Below are positions 43,418-52,227 of a stretch of DNA of 64,000 bases, one piece after another. A model generated the notes under the pieces. It was not told the origin of the DNA, made no database searches, and worked only from the letters and a program-made list of their open reading frames with translations. Each line of letters begins with the position of its first letter. Position 1 is the stretch's first letter. The position numbers and the translations under genes were made by a program. Source of the DNA: JBPOFM01 sp041391925 (lineage in GTDB: Bacteria; Bacteroidota; Bacteroidia; Flavobacteriales; Flavobacteriaceae); assembly GCA_041391925.1 (NCBI GenBank), contig JAWKNA010000011.1, positions 62,001-126,000 on the forward strand, given 5' to 3'.

Positions 43418-43871
43418 ATGACAAAAAGTAAATTACTTCAAATGCACAATGTGGGCATTGTTGTAGAATCTATCGATAGAGCCATTTCTTTTTTTGAAGA
43501 ATTAGGATTGACATTGGAAGGACGAGCAATGGTTGAAGGGGAATGGGCAGGACAAGTTACAGGACTTGGTGACCAATCTGTAGAAATCGCCATGATGGTT
43601 ACCCCTGATGGACATAGCAGACTTGAACTTTCAAGATTCATTGCACCTGCTACAATATCCGACCATAGAACTTCACCTGTGAACTCGCTTGGTTATCTGA
43701 GAGCAATGTTTGAAGTAGACAATATTGACGAATTGTTATCAAGGCTAGAAAAAACAAGGTGCCGAACTTGTAGGTGATGTTGTTAATTATGAAAATATAT
43801 ATCGCCTTTGTTACATTCGTGGCGTTGAAGGTTTACTGATTGGACTTTCGGAAGACATCCGCAATAAATAA
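43418..43871 (+). pseudogene. VOC/glyoxalase-family gene with a one-base frameshift
   Basis: The first 110 codons read as a vicinal-oxygen-chelate protein (MHNVGIVVESIDRAISFFEELGL, given in part; then GHSRLELSRF). At the run of six A (43749-43754) the frame goes to an early stop (KTRCRTCR). Dropping one A gives EKQGAELVGDVVNYENIY and then YIRGVEGLLIGLSE, the expected end of the family, with a stop at 43869-43871. The repaired product would have about 150 residues, the normal length. The extra A may be a real mutation, a sequencing error in the homopolymer, or a slippage site. It lies next to other accessory genes. Confidence 0.82.
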
Positions 43872-43912
43872 TAAAAGAAGTATTTTAAAAACAAGCAACT
43901 ACCAACCAGCTA

Positions 43913-45217
43913 TCAACTAACAACTACCGCATACAAATCAAAATCCGCTGCATCTGTAATGGTAACTGTTGTAAATTCGCCTGTCTTCAAATAACATTTG
44001 GAGGCATCAATCAACACTTCATTGTCCACATCCGGCGAATCAAACTCTGTACGTCCTACAAAATAGTTCCCTTCCTTACGGTCAATCACTACCTTAAAAG
44101 TTTGTCCAATCTTCTCTTGGTTCAACTCCCAAGAAATCTGGGATTGTATTTCCATTATTTCATTGGCACGCGCCTGCTTCACTTCTTCTGGTACATTATC
44201 CTCCAAATTATAAGCATGCGTATTCTCTTCATGCGAATAGGTAAAGCATCCAAGTCGCTCAAAACGCATCTCCTCTACCCAATTCTTCAACGTTTGATAA
44301 TCCTCTTCCGTTTCACCAGGATAGCCAACAATCAAAGTCGTTCTTATGGTCATATTTGGCACGGCCTGCCTGAATTGCTTCAACAACTTCGTCGTCTTTT
44401 CCTTCGTCGTGCCACGTCGCATGCTCTTCAAAATAGAATCACTAATATGCTGCAACGGAATATCCAAATAGTTACAGATTTTAGGCTCACGATTCATCAC
44501 CTCCAAAACATCCATTGGAAAACCTGTCGGAAACGCATAGTGCAAACGAATCCACTCAATGCCTTCCACCTTTACCAAAGCTTCCAATAGCTCGGCAAGG
44601 TTTCGCTTTTTATATAAATCCAGACCATAGTAGGTCAAGTCTTGTGCAATAAGAATCAACTCCTTGACACCAGTTGCAGCCAACTTCTCGGCTTCGGTCA
44701 CCAAGTCCTCAATAGGCGTACTTTTATGTTTCCCGCGCATCAACGGAATCGCACAAAAGCTGCAAGGTCTGTCGCAACCTTCAGCAATCTTTAAATAAGC
44801 GTAATTCTTTGGTGTTGTAGTCAATCGCTCACCAATCAATTCATGCTTGTAATCTGCACCAAGCGCTTTCAACAACCCTGGAAGTTCCGTAGTTCCAAAA
44901 TACTGGTCCACATTCGGGATTTCCTTTTGCAAATCTGGCTTATAGCGTTCGCTCAAACAGCCAGTCACAAACACTTTATCCACATCGCCAGCCTCCTTTT
45001 TCTGCATAAACTCCAAAATCGTGTTGATGCTCTCCTCTTTGGCATTATTGATAAAGCCACAAGTATTGATGACCACAATATTGCCTTCCTCCTCATGCAC
45101 CACATCTTTGCCACTGGCTTTCAATTGTCCCATCAGCACTTCACTGTCATACACATTCTTGCTACAACCAAGAGTCACCACGTTGATTCGATTCTTTTTT
45201 AACGATTTTGTACGCAT
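43913..45217 (-). CDS. rimO: Ribosomal protein S12 methylthiotransferase RimO
   Basis: A 434-residue radical-SAM enzyme that methylthiolates Asp of ribosomal protein S12. The N-terminal UPF0004 domain has TLGCSKNVYDSE and further Cys ligands in NTCGFI and VTGCLSERY. The radical-SAM cluster motif is CDRPCSFC (C-x3-C-x2-C). A TRAM domain ends the protein (residues 370-434). The CSKN and SEVLMGQL wording separates RimO from MiaB. The gene stands alone on the minus strand, between accessory genes and a TonB receptor gene. Confidence 0.96.
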   Translation of the reverse strand: MRTKSLKKNRINVVTLGCSKNVYDSEVLMGQLKASGKDVVHEEEGNIVVINTCGFINNAKEESINTILEFMQKKEAGDVDKVFVTGCLSERYKPDLQKEIPNVDQYFGTTELPGLLKALGADYKHELIGERLTTTPKNYAYLKIAEGCDRPCSFCAIPLMRGKHKSTPIEDLVTEAEKLAATGVKELILIAQDLTYYGLDLYKKRNLAELLEALVKVEGIEWIRLHYAFPTGFPMDVLEVMNREPKICNYLDIPLQHISDSILKSMRRGTTKEKTTKLLKQFRQAVPNMTIRTTLIVGYPGETEEDYQTLKNWVEEMRFERLGCFTYSHEENTHAYNLEDNVPEEVKQARANEIMEIQSQISWELNQEKIGQTFKVVIDRKEGNYFVGRTEFDSPDVDNEVLIDASKCYLKTGEFTTVTITDAADFDLYAVVVS

Positions 45218-45319
45218 TGCAAAAATTTAAGGGTGCAAAGATACGCAATGATTGTGGATTTAGGTTTTCACCTGAAATCTTTTAATCATCTTTAACCTAA
45301 AATGATAAAGGAATAATGT

Positions 45320-47623
45320 TTACAGCTTAAAATACACACTCAACGAGACATTGATTCCCGGTTCGATAATATCAAAGGACCTAAATCGCGACAAGTGATT
45401 GAGATAGGCTTTGTCCAGAACATTATTTGCCGTCAAAACAAATTCTGTCTTATGATAATGCGCCCCAACATCAAGATTCAATAAGGTATAGGCTGGTGTA
45501 GTTTCTTCATTTGCGGCTACCTGTGTTTGTTCAAAAGCGGTTTCCGTACCTATGTTAAAAAAAACCTCATCAAAAGCATTGAATTTTTTAATATTGAAAT
45601 AAAGCGTATTGGTAAGTTTAGTTGCTGGCATCATAGGGAGGTAGGAATCATCATCCTGCTTGGCATTGATAGTTGAAAATCGTGTTTCCAAATGTGTCCA
45701 AGTCAACGTTGAAGGATGGATATCTAAAGTAACCTCGCCTCCTTTTAGTGTGGCATCGCTTTGCTCAAACTGATAAAACGGAACTTGTTCGTCAGGGTCG
45801 AGGTTACTTTCAATGGTTGTTCCAGTGGGAGCGATGTAGATGAAATCATTGACATTATTCCAAAAAATAGCTCCATCAATACTAAAATCAGCACCATCAT
45901 AACTTACACCAAAGTCAAATTGATTGTTCGTCTCTTTCTTAAAGTCTACATTGCCTCGTTCAAAACGTTGGTTTTCCAGTTTAACACCATTGGCGAACAG
46001 TTCGTTTAAATTGGGAGAACGGTAACCCGAAGCATAACTTGCTCTCAGTAGAAGCCCCTTGACAATCTCATAGGAAACACCCAACGACGTACTGATATTA
46101 TCGTAATTACGTTTAATGTTAGGCATGGCAACACTTCCATCATCAAAGCTTTTGCTCTCTAAATTTCGAGTATCGTATCGAATCCCAAAACTGGTGGTAA
46201 AATCTTTAAATCGATATTTGCCTACGCCAAGAAACCCAATATCATTGATGGTCGCATCTGGTATCAATCGTGTCGCCGCTCCATCCTTGTTGGCATTGGT
46301 TTGACGCATGCCCTGAACACCTATAATTGTTTCAAAGTGATCCGTTCTTGGGAAATGATATTTGACATCATAGGTCAAGGAATTCAAAACCATATCCAAA
46401 TAGGTATAGCCTTTTTTATGCCCTGCCAATTCTTCATTTTCCACCCGATGATTATTTTGATAGCCCAAAATAGCTTCTATTTTGGAAGTGCCTGTCAGCA
46501 AGGTTGTTTTCCAATTGACACGATTATCGGTCACATTATGAAAAGGTGCTTCAATTTCAAATGGGAATTTTTCCTTTTCCAAACTATCAATATTGACAAT
46601 TTGGCCTTGTTCATTTCTGACGATATCTTTTCCGTCCAAAATTCCGTAGTAAGCTTGATTGAAAAGATATGAAACCGTTGAAGAACCCCATTTTCTGTTG
46701 ATGCCTACATAGCCTTTACCACCAAACTCCAATAATCTGGTGTTGGGCACCCTAAAATCATATCCATCATAAAAATAATCCGATAATAATTTCCCGATGA
46801 CATTTACGCCATAATTAAGATTTTCATTGGCGCCTTTTAAATTTGCATTCACACGACCACCTAGATTATTGGAATACAAAGCCGCCAACACCGACTTGTC
46901 AACCGTTCCTACAGCTGCAGGTTGTTCATCCACAAATCGAACAACGCCTCCCATGGCTTCTGGTCCATAGAGTAAACTTGCTGGGCCTTTAATGATTTCG
47001 ATATGATCCATTCCCAATTCATTTACCCCAATACCATGCTCATCATCCCATTGCTGGGTTTCAAAACGCGCACCATCTACAACAGTAAGCACCCTATTGC
47101 CCTGCAAACCTCTAATGATTGGTCGGCTTACCATTGGTCCCGTGGTTACAGCATCCACGCCTGCAACTTTGTCGATAACATCCATAACAGTCACACCTCC
47201 CGTTTTCTGCATCTGGTTTTTATTCACTACTTCAACTTGATAGGTGTTCTCCTTTTGGGAATTGATAAAGACACTGGAAACGACAACTTCATTCATGCGT
47301 TCAGGCTCAGGATTAAGGGCAGCATCAAGTGTTGGCTCAGTATCCGAACTTGAAATCACAAGCGTCTTGACGATTTTTTGATATCCCAAAAAACTGAAAA
47401 TCACTTGATAGGAACCCTTTCCTAAACCAGAAATACTATAGGTACCATCTTCCTTTGTAGAAGTTCCTTTATTGGATTCAACAATATAAATGCTCGCACC
47501 AATTAAAGGTTCATGGGTATTGTTGTCGGTGACCTTCCCCTGAACAGTTTGTTGCGACATTGCAGATTGTGTAACGACCAGGAACAATAAAAAAAAGAAA
47601 AACGAGTTTAGTGGCTTTAGCAT
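45320..47623 (-). CDS. TonB-dependent outer-membrane receptor with CarboxypepD_reg-like N-terminus
   Basis: A 767-residue protein. Signal peptide 1-23 (TQSAMSQ), then a beta-sandwich domain at 25-110 (VQGKVTDNNTHEPLIGASI). A plug domain (about 120-235) contains VMDVIDKVAGVDAVTTG and IRGLQGNRVLTVVDGARFE. A 22-strand barrel follows, ending NVSLSVYFKL. The plug wording resembles receptors for haem, metal chelates or cobalamin-type ligands, but no ligand can be named. No ABC importer or biosynthesis gene is adjacent. It takes up a ligand with energy from TonB-ExbBD. Confidence 0.9.
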   Translation of the reverse strand: MLKPLNSFFFFLLFLVVTQSAMSQQTVQGKVTDNNTHEPLIGASIYIVESNKGTSTKEDGTYSISGLGKGSYQVIFSFLGYQKIVKTLVISSSDTEPTLDAALNPEPERMNEVVVSSVFINSQKENTYQVEVVNKNQMQKTGGVTVMDVIDKVAGVDAVTTGPMVSRPIIRGLQGNRVLTVVDGARFETQQWDDEHGIGVNELGMDHIEIIKGPASLLYGPEAMGGVVRFVDEQPAAVGTVDKSVLAALYSNNLGGRVNANLKGANENLNYGVNVIGKLLSDYFYDGYDFRVPNTRLLEFGGKGYVGINRKWGSSTVSYLFNQAYYGILDGKDIVRNEQGQIVNIDSLEKEKFPFEIEAPFHNVTDNRVNWKTTLLTGTSKIEAILGYQNNHRVENEELAGHKKGYTYLDMVLNSLTYDVKYHFPRTDHFETIIGVQGMRQTNANKDGAATRLIPDATINDIGFLGVGKYRFKDFTTSFGIRYDTRNLESKSFDDGSVAMPNIKRNYDNISTSLGVSYEIVKGLLLRASYASGYRSPNLNELFANGVKLENQRFERGNVDFKKETNNQFDFGVSYDGADFSIDGAIFWNNVNDFIYIAPTGTTIESNLDPDEQVPFYQFEQSDATLKGGEVTLDIHPSTLTWTHLETRFSTINAKQDDDSYLPMMPATKLTNTLYFNIKKFNAFDEVFFNIGTETAFEQTQVAANEETTPAYTLLNLDVGAHYHKTEFVLTANNVLDKAYLNHLSRFRSFDIIEPGINVSLSVYFKL

Positions 47624-47721
47624 TCAATTAGAAATTGGTTAAATAAGAAGCGTAAATTTAAAGTTTGTTTTTTTATTATTGGAAGAAAAATAACATAAAT
47701 TCCAATCTGAAAATTGAAGAT

Positions 47722-47750
47722 GTTGTCCAGTTAAACTTTTAATAAATTTG
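47722..47750 (+). promoter_or_regulatory. Bacteroidota-type promoter of the serine hydrolase gene
   Basis: GTTG (47722-47725), 17 bases, then TAAATTTG (47743-47750), an exact match to TAnnTTTG. The transcription start should fall near 47757. That excludes the upstream TTG at 47748 as a start codon and supports the ATG at 47778. Confidence 0.62.
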
Positions 47751-47777
47751 AGAGTCCAATATCAAACTCCTTATAGA

Positions 47778-48854
47778 ATGAAAGCACTCTATCTCATTAC
47801 GTTATTCTCCTTCTTGACAATGGGTTGTTCATCCAATGACCCAGTGGATGATGGACCGCAAGAAACTGAAATTTACTTTCCGCCCATCAACTCAGATACT
47901 TGGGAGACCACACCACTTTCAGAATTGGGCTGGGATGAAAGCCAATTGTCACCACTTTTGGAGTATTTAGAGGAAAAGCATACTAAAGGATTCATCATCC
48001 TACATGATGGAAAAATCGTGGTGGAAGCCTATATGAATGGCCATACGGATGAATCTCCTTGGTACTGGGCTAGTGCCGGAAAAACTTTGACCTCAACTAT
48101 TTCTGGCATCGCACAAGATGAAGGATTGATAGATATCAACAATAAGGTCTCTGATTATTTAGGAACAGGCTGGACAAGTGCACCATTGGATAAAGAAAAC
48201 CTCATCACCTGCAAAAATCTATTGACTATGACTTCGGGTTTGGATGATTCTCTAGGAGATGATGTCTCCCCTTCAAATCTTCACTATATAGCAGACGCTG
48301 GAACTCGTTGGGCCTATCATAATGTCTATGTAAAAATGCAGGATGTTGTAGCAGAAGCAAGCAATGAAACTTGGACAAACTATTTCAATACCAAGTTAAG
48401 AGATAGGATTGGGATGACTGGTGCTTGGTTGCCTTTAGATGATTTGAGTGTGTATTGGAGCACTTCTAGAAGTATGGCACGATTTGGTTTGTTGATTTAT
48501 GCCAAAGGCAGTTGGAATGGGACACGGATTATATCTGAAGAATTTTTGAATGAAGCCACCAATACTTCCCAAAACATCAATAAAGCCTATGGGTATCTTT
48601 GGTGGCTGAATGGAAAATCATCCTTTCATTTACCTCAAACTCAACTTGAATTTCCAGGAGAATTGATACCAAATGCGCCAGCAGATATGTATGCAGCTCT
48701 GGGTAAAAACGACCAGAAGATTTACATTGTTCCGAGCAAAAAATTGGTAGTCATCAGAATGGGTGATGTTGCAAATCCAGAGAATCCTACCTTTGCTTTA
48801 TCTGGTTTTGATAATGATCTTTGGGAGAAGATCAATGCCGTTATTGAACACTAG
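47778..48854 (+). CDS. Lipoprotein serine hydrolase of the class C beta-lactamase / esterase family
   Basis: A 358-residue protein. The lipoprotein signal ends SFLTMGC, with Cys17 as the expected lipidated residue. The active site has Ser99-x2-Lys102 (ASAGKTLTS) and Tyr180-x-Asn182 (YHNVY). A KTG-like third motif is not clear. The LIIYAKGSWNGTRIIS and DMYAALGKNDQKIYIVPSKKL segments are common in this penicillin-binding/esterase group (EstB, D-aminopeptidase). It is probably an envelope esterase or peptidase, not a resistance enzyme. The promoter core just upstream supports this start. It converges on ftsY with 2 bp between stops. Confidence 0.9.
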   Translation: MKALYLITLFSFLTMGCSSNDPVDDGPQETEIYFPPINSDTWETTPLSELGWDESQLSPLLEYLEEKHTKGFIILHDGKIVVEAYMNGHTDESPWYWASAGKTLTSTISGIAQDEGLIDINNKVSDYLGTGWTSAPLDKENLITCKNLLTMTSGLDDSLGDDVSPSNLHYIADAGTRWAYHNVYVKMQDVVAEASNETWTNYFNTKLRDRIGMTGAWLPLDDLSVYWSTSRSMARFGLLIYAKGSWNGTRIISEEFLNEATNTSQNINKAYGYLWWLNGKSSFHLPQTQLEFPGELIPNAPADMYAALGKNDQKIYIVPSKKLVVIRMGDVANPENPTFALSGFDNDLWEKINAVIEH

Positions 48855-48856
48855 GA

Positions 48857-49810
48857 TTATTTGAAGAAAGAATCCACAAACTCATATTTGTTGAACACTT
48901 GAAGGTCATCAATGCCTTCCCCAACACCAATATATTTTACGGGAATCTGGAATTGGTCTGAAATACCTATGACCACACCGCCCTTAGCTGTTCCGTCTAG
49001 TTTGGTAACTGCCAAAGACGTTACTTCCGTGGCTGCTGTAAACTGTTTTGCCTGTTCAAAAGCATTCTGTCCAGTGGAACCATCCAACACCAACAGTACA
49101 TCGTGAGGTGCATCTTCAACAACTTTTTGCATGACACGCTTTACTTTTGTAAGTTCATTCATTAAATTGACTTTGTTGTGCAAACGTCCAGCGGTATCAA
49201 TGATCACAACATCGGCATTTTGGTTGACAGCACTTTTAATCGTGTCAAAAGCCACAGAAGCCGGGTCGCTTCCCATATTTTGGCGTACCATTGGCACCTC
49301 TACTCTATCTGCCCAAACTTGTAATTGGTCAATGGCTGCAGCTCTAAACGTATCGGCTGCACCCAAAACAACTTTCAATCCTTGCTTTTTAAATTGAGAA
49401 GCCAATTTTCCAATGGTAGTTGTTTTTCCAACACCATTGACGCCTACAACCATAATTACATAGGGCTTTTTATTTTGAGGAATGGTAAAATCAGTCGCGT
49501 TACCACTATCAATTTCAGACAGTAAACCTGCAATCTCTTCTCGAAGTATTTGATTTAATTCTGACGTTCCAAGGTATTTGTCCTTGGCTACACGAGCTTC
49601 AATACGCTCAATAATTTTCAATGTCGTATTCACACCTACATCACTTGAAACCAAAATTTCCTCAAGATTATCTAAAACATCATCATCAACTTTTGATTTA
49701 CCAGCAATAGCTTTATTGAGCTTTGAAAAAAAGGTGGTTTTCGACTTTTCAAGACCTTTGTCTAGTGTCTCCTTTTTTTCTGAAGAAAATATTTTTTTGA
49801 AAAAACTCAT
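48857..49810 (-). CDS. ftsY: Signal recognition particle receptor FtsY
   Basis: A 317-residue NG-domain GTPase that docks SRP-ribosome complexes at the inner membrane. The P-loop is GVNGVGKTTT, G3 DTAGRLHN and G4 TKLDGTAKGG. The ending FVDSFFK is normal. The short N-terminal A region (MSFFKKIFSSEKKETLDKGL) has a basic amphipathic start for membrane binding. This supports the ATG used here and not a start 11 codons upstream. It lies beside the DUF4295-rpmG-rpmB genes, an order common in this phylum. A terminator separates them. Confidence 0.97.
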   Translation of the reverse strand: MSFFKKIFSSEKKETLDKGLEKSKTTFFSKLNKAIAGKSKVDDDVLDNLEEILVSSDVGVNTTLKIIERIEARVAKDKYLGTSELNQILREEIAGLLSEIDSGNATDFTIPQNKKPYVIMVVGVNGVGKTTTIGKLASQFKKQGLKVVLGAADTFRAAAIDQLQVWADRVEVPMVRQNMGSDPASVAFDTIKSAVNQNADVVIIDTAGRLHNKVNLMNELTKVKRVMQKVVEDAPHDVLLVLDGSTGQNAFEQAKQFTAATEVTSLAVTKLDGTAKGGVVIGISDQFQIPVKYIGVGEGIDDLQVFNKYEFVDSFFK

Positions 49811-49895
49811 CGTGTTACTAATTTTTTGATGTTCAGTCAACAATTAAGCCAAACAAACAAACTGTAATATTGTCAGATTAAGGTCAAATATAGAC

Positions 49896-49927
49896 ATAAA
49901 AAAACTGCCTTCATAATGAAAGCAGTT
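49896..49927 (-). terminator. Intrinsic terminator after the rpmB-rpmG-DUF4295 genes
   Basis: On the minus strand AACTGC-T-TTCAT pairs with ATGAA-G-GCAGTT, an interrupted stem with one mismatch, followed by seven T. It begins 24 bases after the DUF4295 stop codon and lies before ftsY. Confidence 0.82.
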
Positions 49928-49950
49928 GTATTGAAATATATTGGATATAT

Positions 49951-50103
49951 TTATTTTTTTCTTAGAAAATCATCTACAAATTCTGGTGCCATAACGGACT
50001 CAACAAACATGTAAGCGCCTGTTTTTGGAGATTTTACCATTTTGATTGCTTTAGTCAATCTTTTTGAAGATGTCTGAAGGGTTGCTACGGTTTTCTTTGC
50101 CAT
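49951..50103 (-). CDS. DUF4295 family small basic protein
   Basis: A 50-residue protein that starts MAKKTVATLQTSSKRLTKAI and ends FVDDFLRKK. It is a conserved small basic protein found directly after rpmG in many Bacteroidota, annotated DUF4295. Its position suggests a role at the ribosome, but none is shown. The start lies 7 bases after the rpmG stop, and the three genes form one unit ended by a terminator. Confidence 0.88.
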   Translation of the reverse strand: MAKKTVATLQTSSKRLTKAIKMVKSPKTGAYMFVESVMAPEFVDDFLRKK

Positions 50104-50110
50104 GACTTAA

Positions 50111-50293
50111 TTATTTTATCTCTTTATGAACTGTCATACGCTTAAGGATTGGGTTGAATTTTTTCAACTCCATACGGTCTGGCGTATTCTTTTTATTTTT
50201 CTTTGTGATGTAACGTGATGTTCCTGGCATACCTGATTCTTTGTGTTCGGTACACTCTAATATCACTTGTATTCTATTGCCTTTTTTTGCCAT
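50111..50293 (-). CDS. rpmG: 50S ribosomal protein L33
   Basis: A 60-residue protein, MAKKGNRIQVILECTEHK at the start, then YITKKNKKNTPDRMELKKFNP. This is L33 of the Bacteroidota type. It has only one cysteine (Cys14), so it is the zinc-free form with no CxxC pair. It lies 26 bp after rpmB and 7 bp before the DUF4295 gene, in the usual order. It contributes to the large subunit near the E site. Confidence 0.97.
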   Translation of the reverse strand: MAKKGNRIQVILECTEHKESGMPGTSRYITKKNKKNTPDRMELKKFNPILKRMTVHKEIK

Positions 50294-50319
50294 TGTATTA
50301 CCTTTTTAGCTTGTGGCTA

Positions 50320-50556
50320 TTATTTTAAAAATCCTTTGGTTTTTGCTTCTTTGATGGCTGCAGAAATACCAATTTTATTGATGGTTTTCAATGCAGCAGT
50401 AGAAACTTTTAAAGTCACCCATTTATCCTCTTCAGGAATGTAAAAACGTTTTTTGATGAGGTTGGCATCAAATTTACGCTTTGTTTTGTTCATCGCGTGC
50501 GATACATTGTTTCCAACCATCGCTTTTTTTCCAGTAAGTTCACAAACTCTTGACAT
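50320..50556 (-). CDS. rpmB: 50S ribosomal protein L28
   Basis: A 78-residue protein with SRVCELTGKKAMVGNNVSHA at the N-terminus, followed by the conserved NKTKRKFDANLIKKRFY and the KVSTAALKTI helix. This is a full-length L28. It is the first gene of the rpmB-rpmG-DUF4295 unit. The promoter should lie in the 79-bp gap to cinA upstream; I see no exact consensus there. Confidence 0.97.
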   Translation of the reverse strand: MSRVCELTGKKAMVGNNVSHAMNKTKRKFDANLIKKRFYIPEEDKWVTLKVSTAALKTINKIGISAAIKEAKTKGFLK

Positions 50557-50635
50557 TCTTCTTAACTTTAAATATGTTATTCAAAAACAGGCTGCAAATT
50601 TAGCAAAACTTTACAATACCAACAAAGTAAAAGTG

Positions 50636-51883
50636 TTACTTTTTTAAAATTTCTTTTTGAAGCATTTCGAAGGCTTTATTGGTTGCCCTGTGAATCACTT
50701 TTGTGCGATGGTTTCCAAAGTTGAATTTCTCCGAATACACCTTTGTTTTACTGGCAATGGCTATGAAAACAGTACCAATTTCGGCATCGGCATCGCCTTT
50801 GGTTGGGCCTGCATTGCCTGTGGTGGCAATGGCATAATCGGTGTCGAATAACTTTAAAACTGACCTTGCCATGGCTTCCGAAACTGGGCCACTGACCACC
50901 GAAAATTCTTCAATCAAGGCTTTATCAATCTTTAAAACGTCAATTTTGGCTTCGGTGGCATAACTAACGACGCTTCCTTTAAAGTAATTGGACGCACCAG
51001 CATTAGCTGTGAAAGATTCTGCAATTTTTCCGCCTGTGCAGCTTTCAGCAGTTGCCACTGTCTTATTGAGTTGTATGAGTTTATGCCCAATGACAGCTTC
51101 GAGTGATTCATCTTCTTCAAAACCAACAAAAATATCTTCAATCTGTGGCAATAACAGTTCAACTTGTTTTTGCATTTCTGATTCAACTTGTGCTTTATCA
51201 TTCGATTTAGCTGACAAGCGCAACCGTACTTTCCCCAGACTTGGCAAATACGCCAGTTTTATAAAGGATGGCAAATTATCTTCCCATTTTTCGATTCGAG
51301 CTGCAAGATTGCTTTCGCCCAAACCATAGGTCAAAATGGTTCTGTGAAGAATGAATGGAAACTTATAGGTTTTACGGAGTTTGGGAATGACATGATTGTC
51401 AACCAATGCTTTCATTTCATAAGGAACACCTGGCAAGGAAACGAAAACCTTTCCGTTTTTCTCCAACCACATCCCAGGCGCACTGCCATTAACATTCATC
51501 AAAACTTGAGCCTTTGAAGGTACAAGTGCTTGGTCAAGATTGACTTGTGAGGGTGTTTGGTTCACATAATTTTTCCAGAGTGAGTGAATATTTTCGGTGA
51601 CAGAAGCATTTCTGACTAAAGTATCCTCAAAATAATCTGTAATGGTTTTTTTGGTGATATCGTCTTTGGTAGGACCCAATCCTCCTGTGATGATAATGAT
51701 GTCTACATTTTCTTCTGCTTCTTTCAAAGCTTTCAGAATATGTTTTCTGTCGTCTTGAACGGATGTGATTTGATAGACCGAAACACCAATCTTATTGAGT
51801 TGTTTGGCGATAAAGGCTGAATTGGTATCAACAACTTGTCCGATAAGGATTTCGTCGCCAATGGTAATAATTTCAGCGTGCAT
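50636..51883 (-). CDS. cinA: CinA-family protein with nicotinamide-nucleotide amidase domain
   Basis: A 415-residue two-domain cytoplasmic protein. The N-terminal COG1058/MoCF-like domain (1-170) has TIGDEILIGQVVDTNSAFIA and TGGLGPTKDDIT. The C-terminal CinA domain (about 255-415) has AESCTGGKIAESFT with the catalytic Ser in the SCTGG loop, and ATTGNAGPTKGDADAEIGTV. Enzymes of this kind remove ammonia from NMN in pyridine nucleotide salvage and hydrolyse ADP-ribose. The start overlaps the stop of the HPt gene by one base (TAATG). Confidence 0.93.
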   Translation of the reverse strand: MHAEIITIGDEILIGQVVDTNSAFIAKQLNKIGVSVYQITSVQDDRKHILKALKEAEENVDIIIITGGLGPTKDDITKKTITDYFEDTLVRNASVTENIHSLWKNYVNQTPSQVNLDQALVPSKAQVLMNVNGSAPGMWLEKNGKVFVSLPGVPYEMKALVDNHVIPKLRKTYKFPFILHRTILTYGLGESNLAARIEKWEDNLPSFIKLAYLPSLGKVRLRLSAKSNDKAQVESEMQKQVELLLPQIEDIFVGFEEDESLEAVIGHKLIQLNKTVATAESCTGGKIAESFTANAGASNYFKGSVVSYATEAKIDVLKIDKALIEEFSVVSGPVSEAMARSVLKLFDTDYAIATTGNAGPTKGDADAEIGTVFIAIASKTKVYSEKFNFGNHRTKVIHRATNKAFEMLQKEILKK

Positions 51884-52227
51884 TATAGGTTGAAGTCGTT
51901 TTTTATTTCTTCAGTAGCGTTTTCTACAGCCAACAGAACCTCTCGCAATTGTTCAGAAACATCATGATTACCCGGATTCTCAAATTTACCCCAATCCTGT
52001 ACTTCAATTAAATCGCTCAATACACCAAGTTCGAACAAATCGATAGTAGGTTTCATTTTATGGGCAGCTTGATAGGCCGTATAGTAATCTTTTTCTGCAA
52101 CTGCTTTTTTGAGTCTGGCTGCATCTTCTGGTACTTCTTCTAAAAAGGCAGAAGCCAGAGCCTTAACAAAATCTTCATCACCATCTGCCAAATCACGTAC
52201 TCTTGATAATTTATAATGTTTCTCCAT
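51883..52227 (-). CDS. Stand-alone HPt (histidine phosphotransfer) domain protein
   Basis: A 114-residue four-helix protein. The phosphoacceptor His56 lies in YQAAHKMKPTIDLF, the HPt signature HK-x-K-[PG]. The rest is helical, with an acidic surface. HPt proteins relay phosphoryl groups between hybrid kinases and regulators. No hybrid kinase is adjacent, so the partner is elsewhere. It is co-translated with cinA (one-base overlap) and starts the base before the FAH-family gene ends, which places it in a housekeeping operon. Confidence 0.87.
   Translation of the reverse strand: MEKHYKLSRVRDLADGDEDFVKALASAFLEEVPEDAARLKKAVAEKDYYTAYQAAHKMKPTIDLFELGVLSDLIEVQDWGKFENPGNHDVSEQLREVLLAVENATEEIKNDFNL

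Noticed and set aside
43749..43755. Programmed -1 frameshift at A AAA AAC in the VOC gene
   Set aside because: The downstream frame requires a +1 shift (loss of one A), and the codon phase of the heptamer is wrong for a -1 slip. There is also no downstream stem-loop evident.
44102..44590. Frame of 162 codons opposite rimO
   Set aside because: It is a shadow of the rimO gene with low-quality protein composition and no start context.
47778..48854. Beta-lactam resistance gene
   Set aside because: The SxxK and YxN motifs are shared with esterases and peptidases. A clear third motif is lacking, and the protein is a lipoprotein with esterase-like wording.
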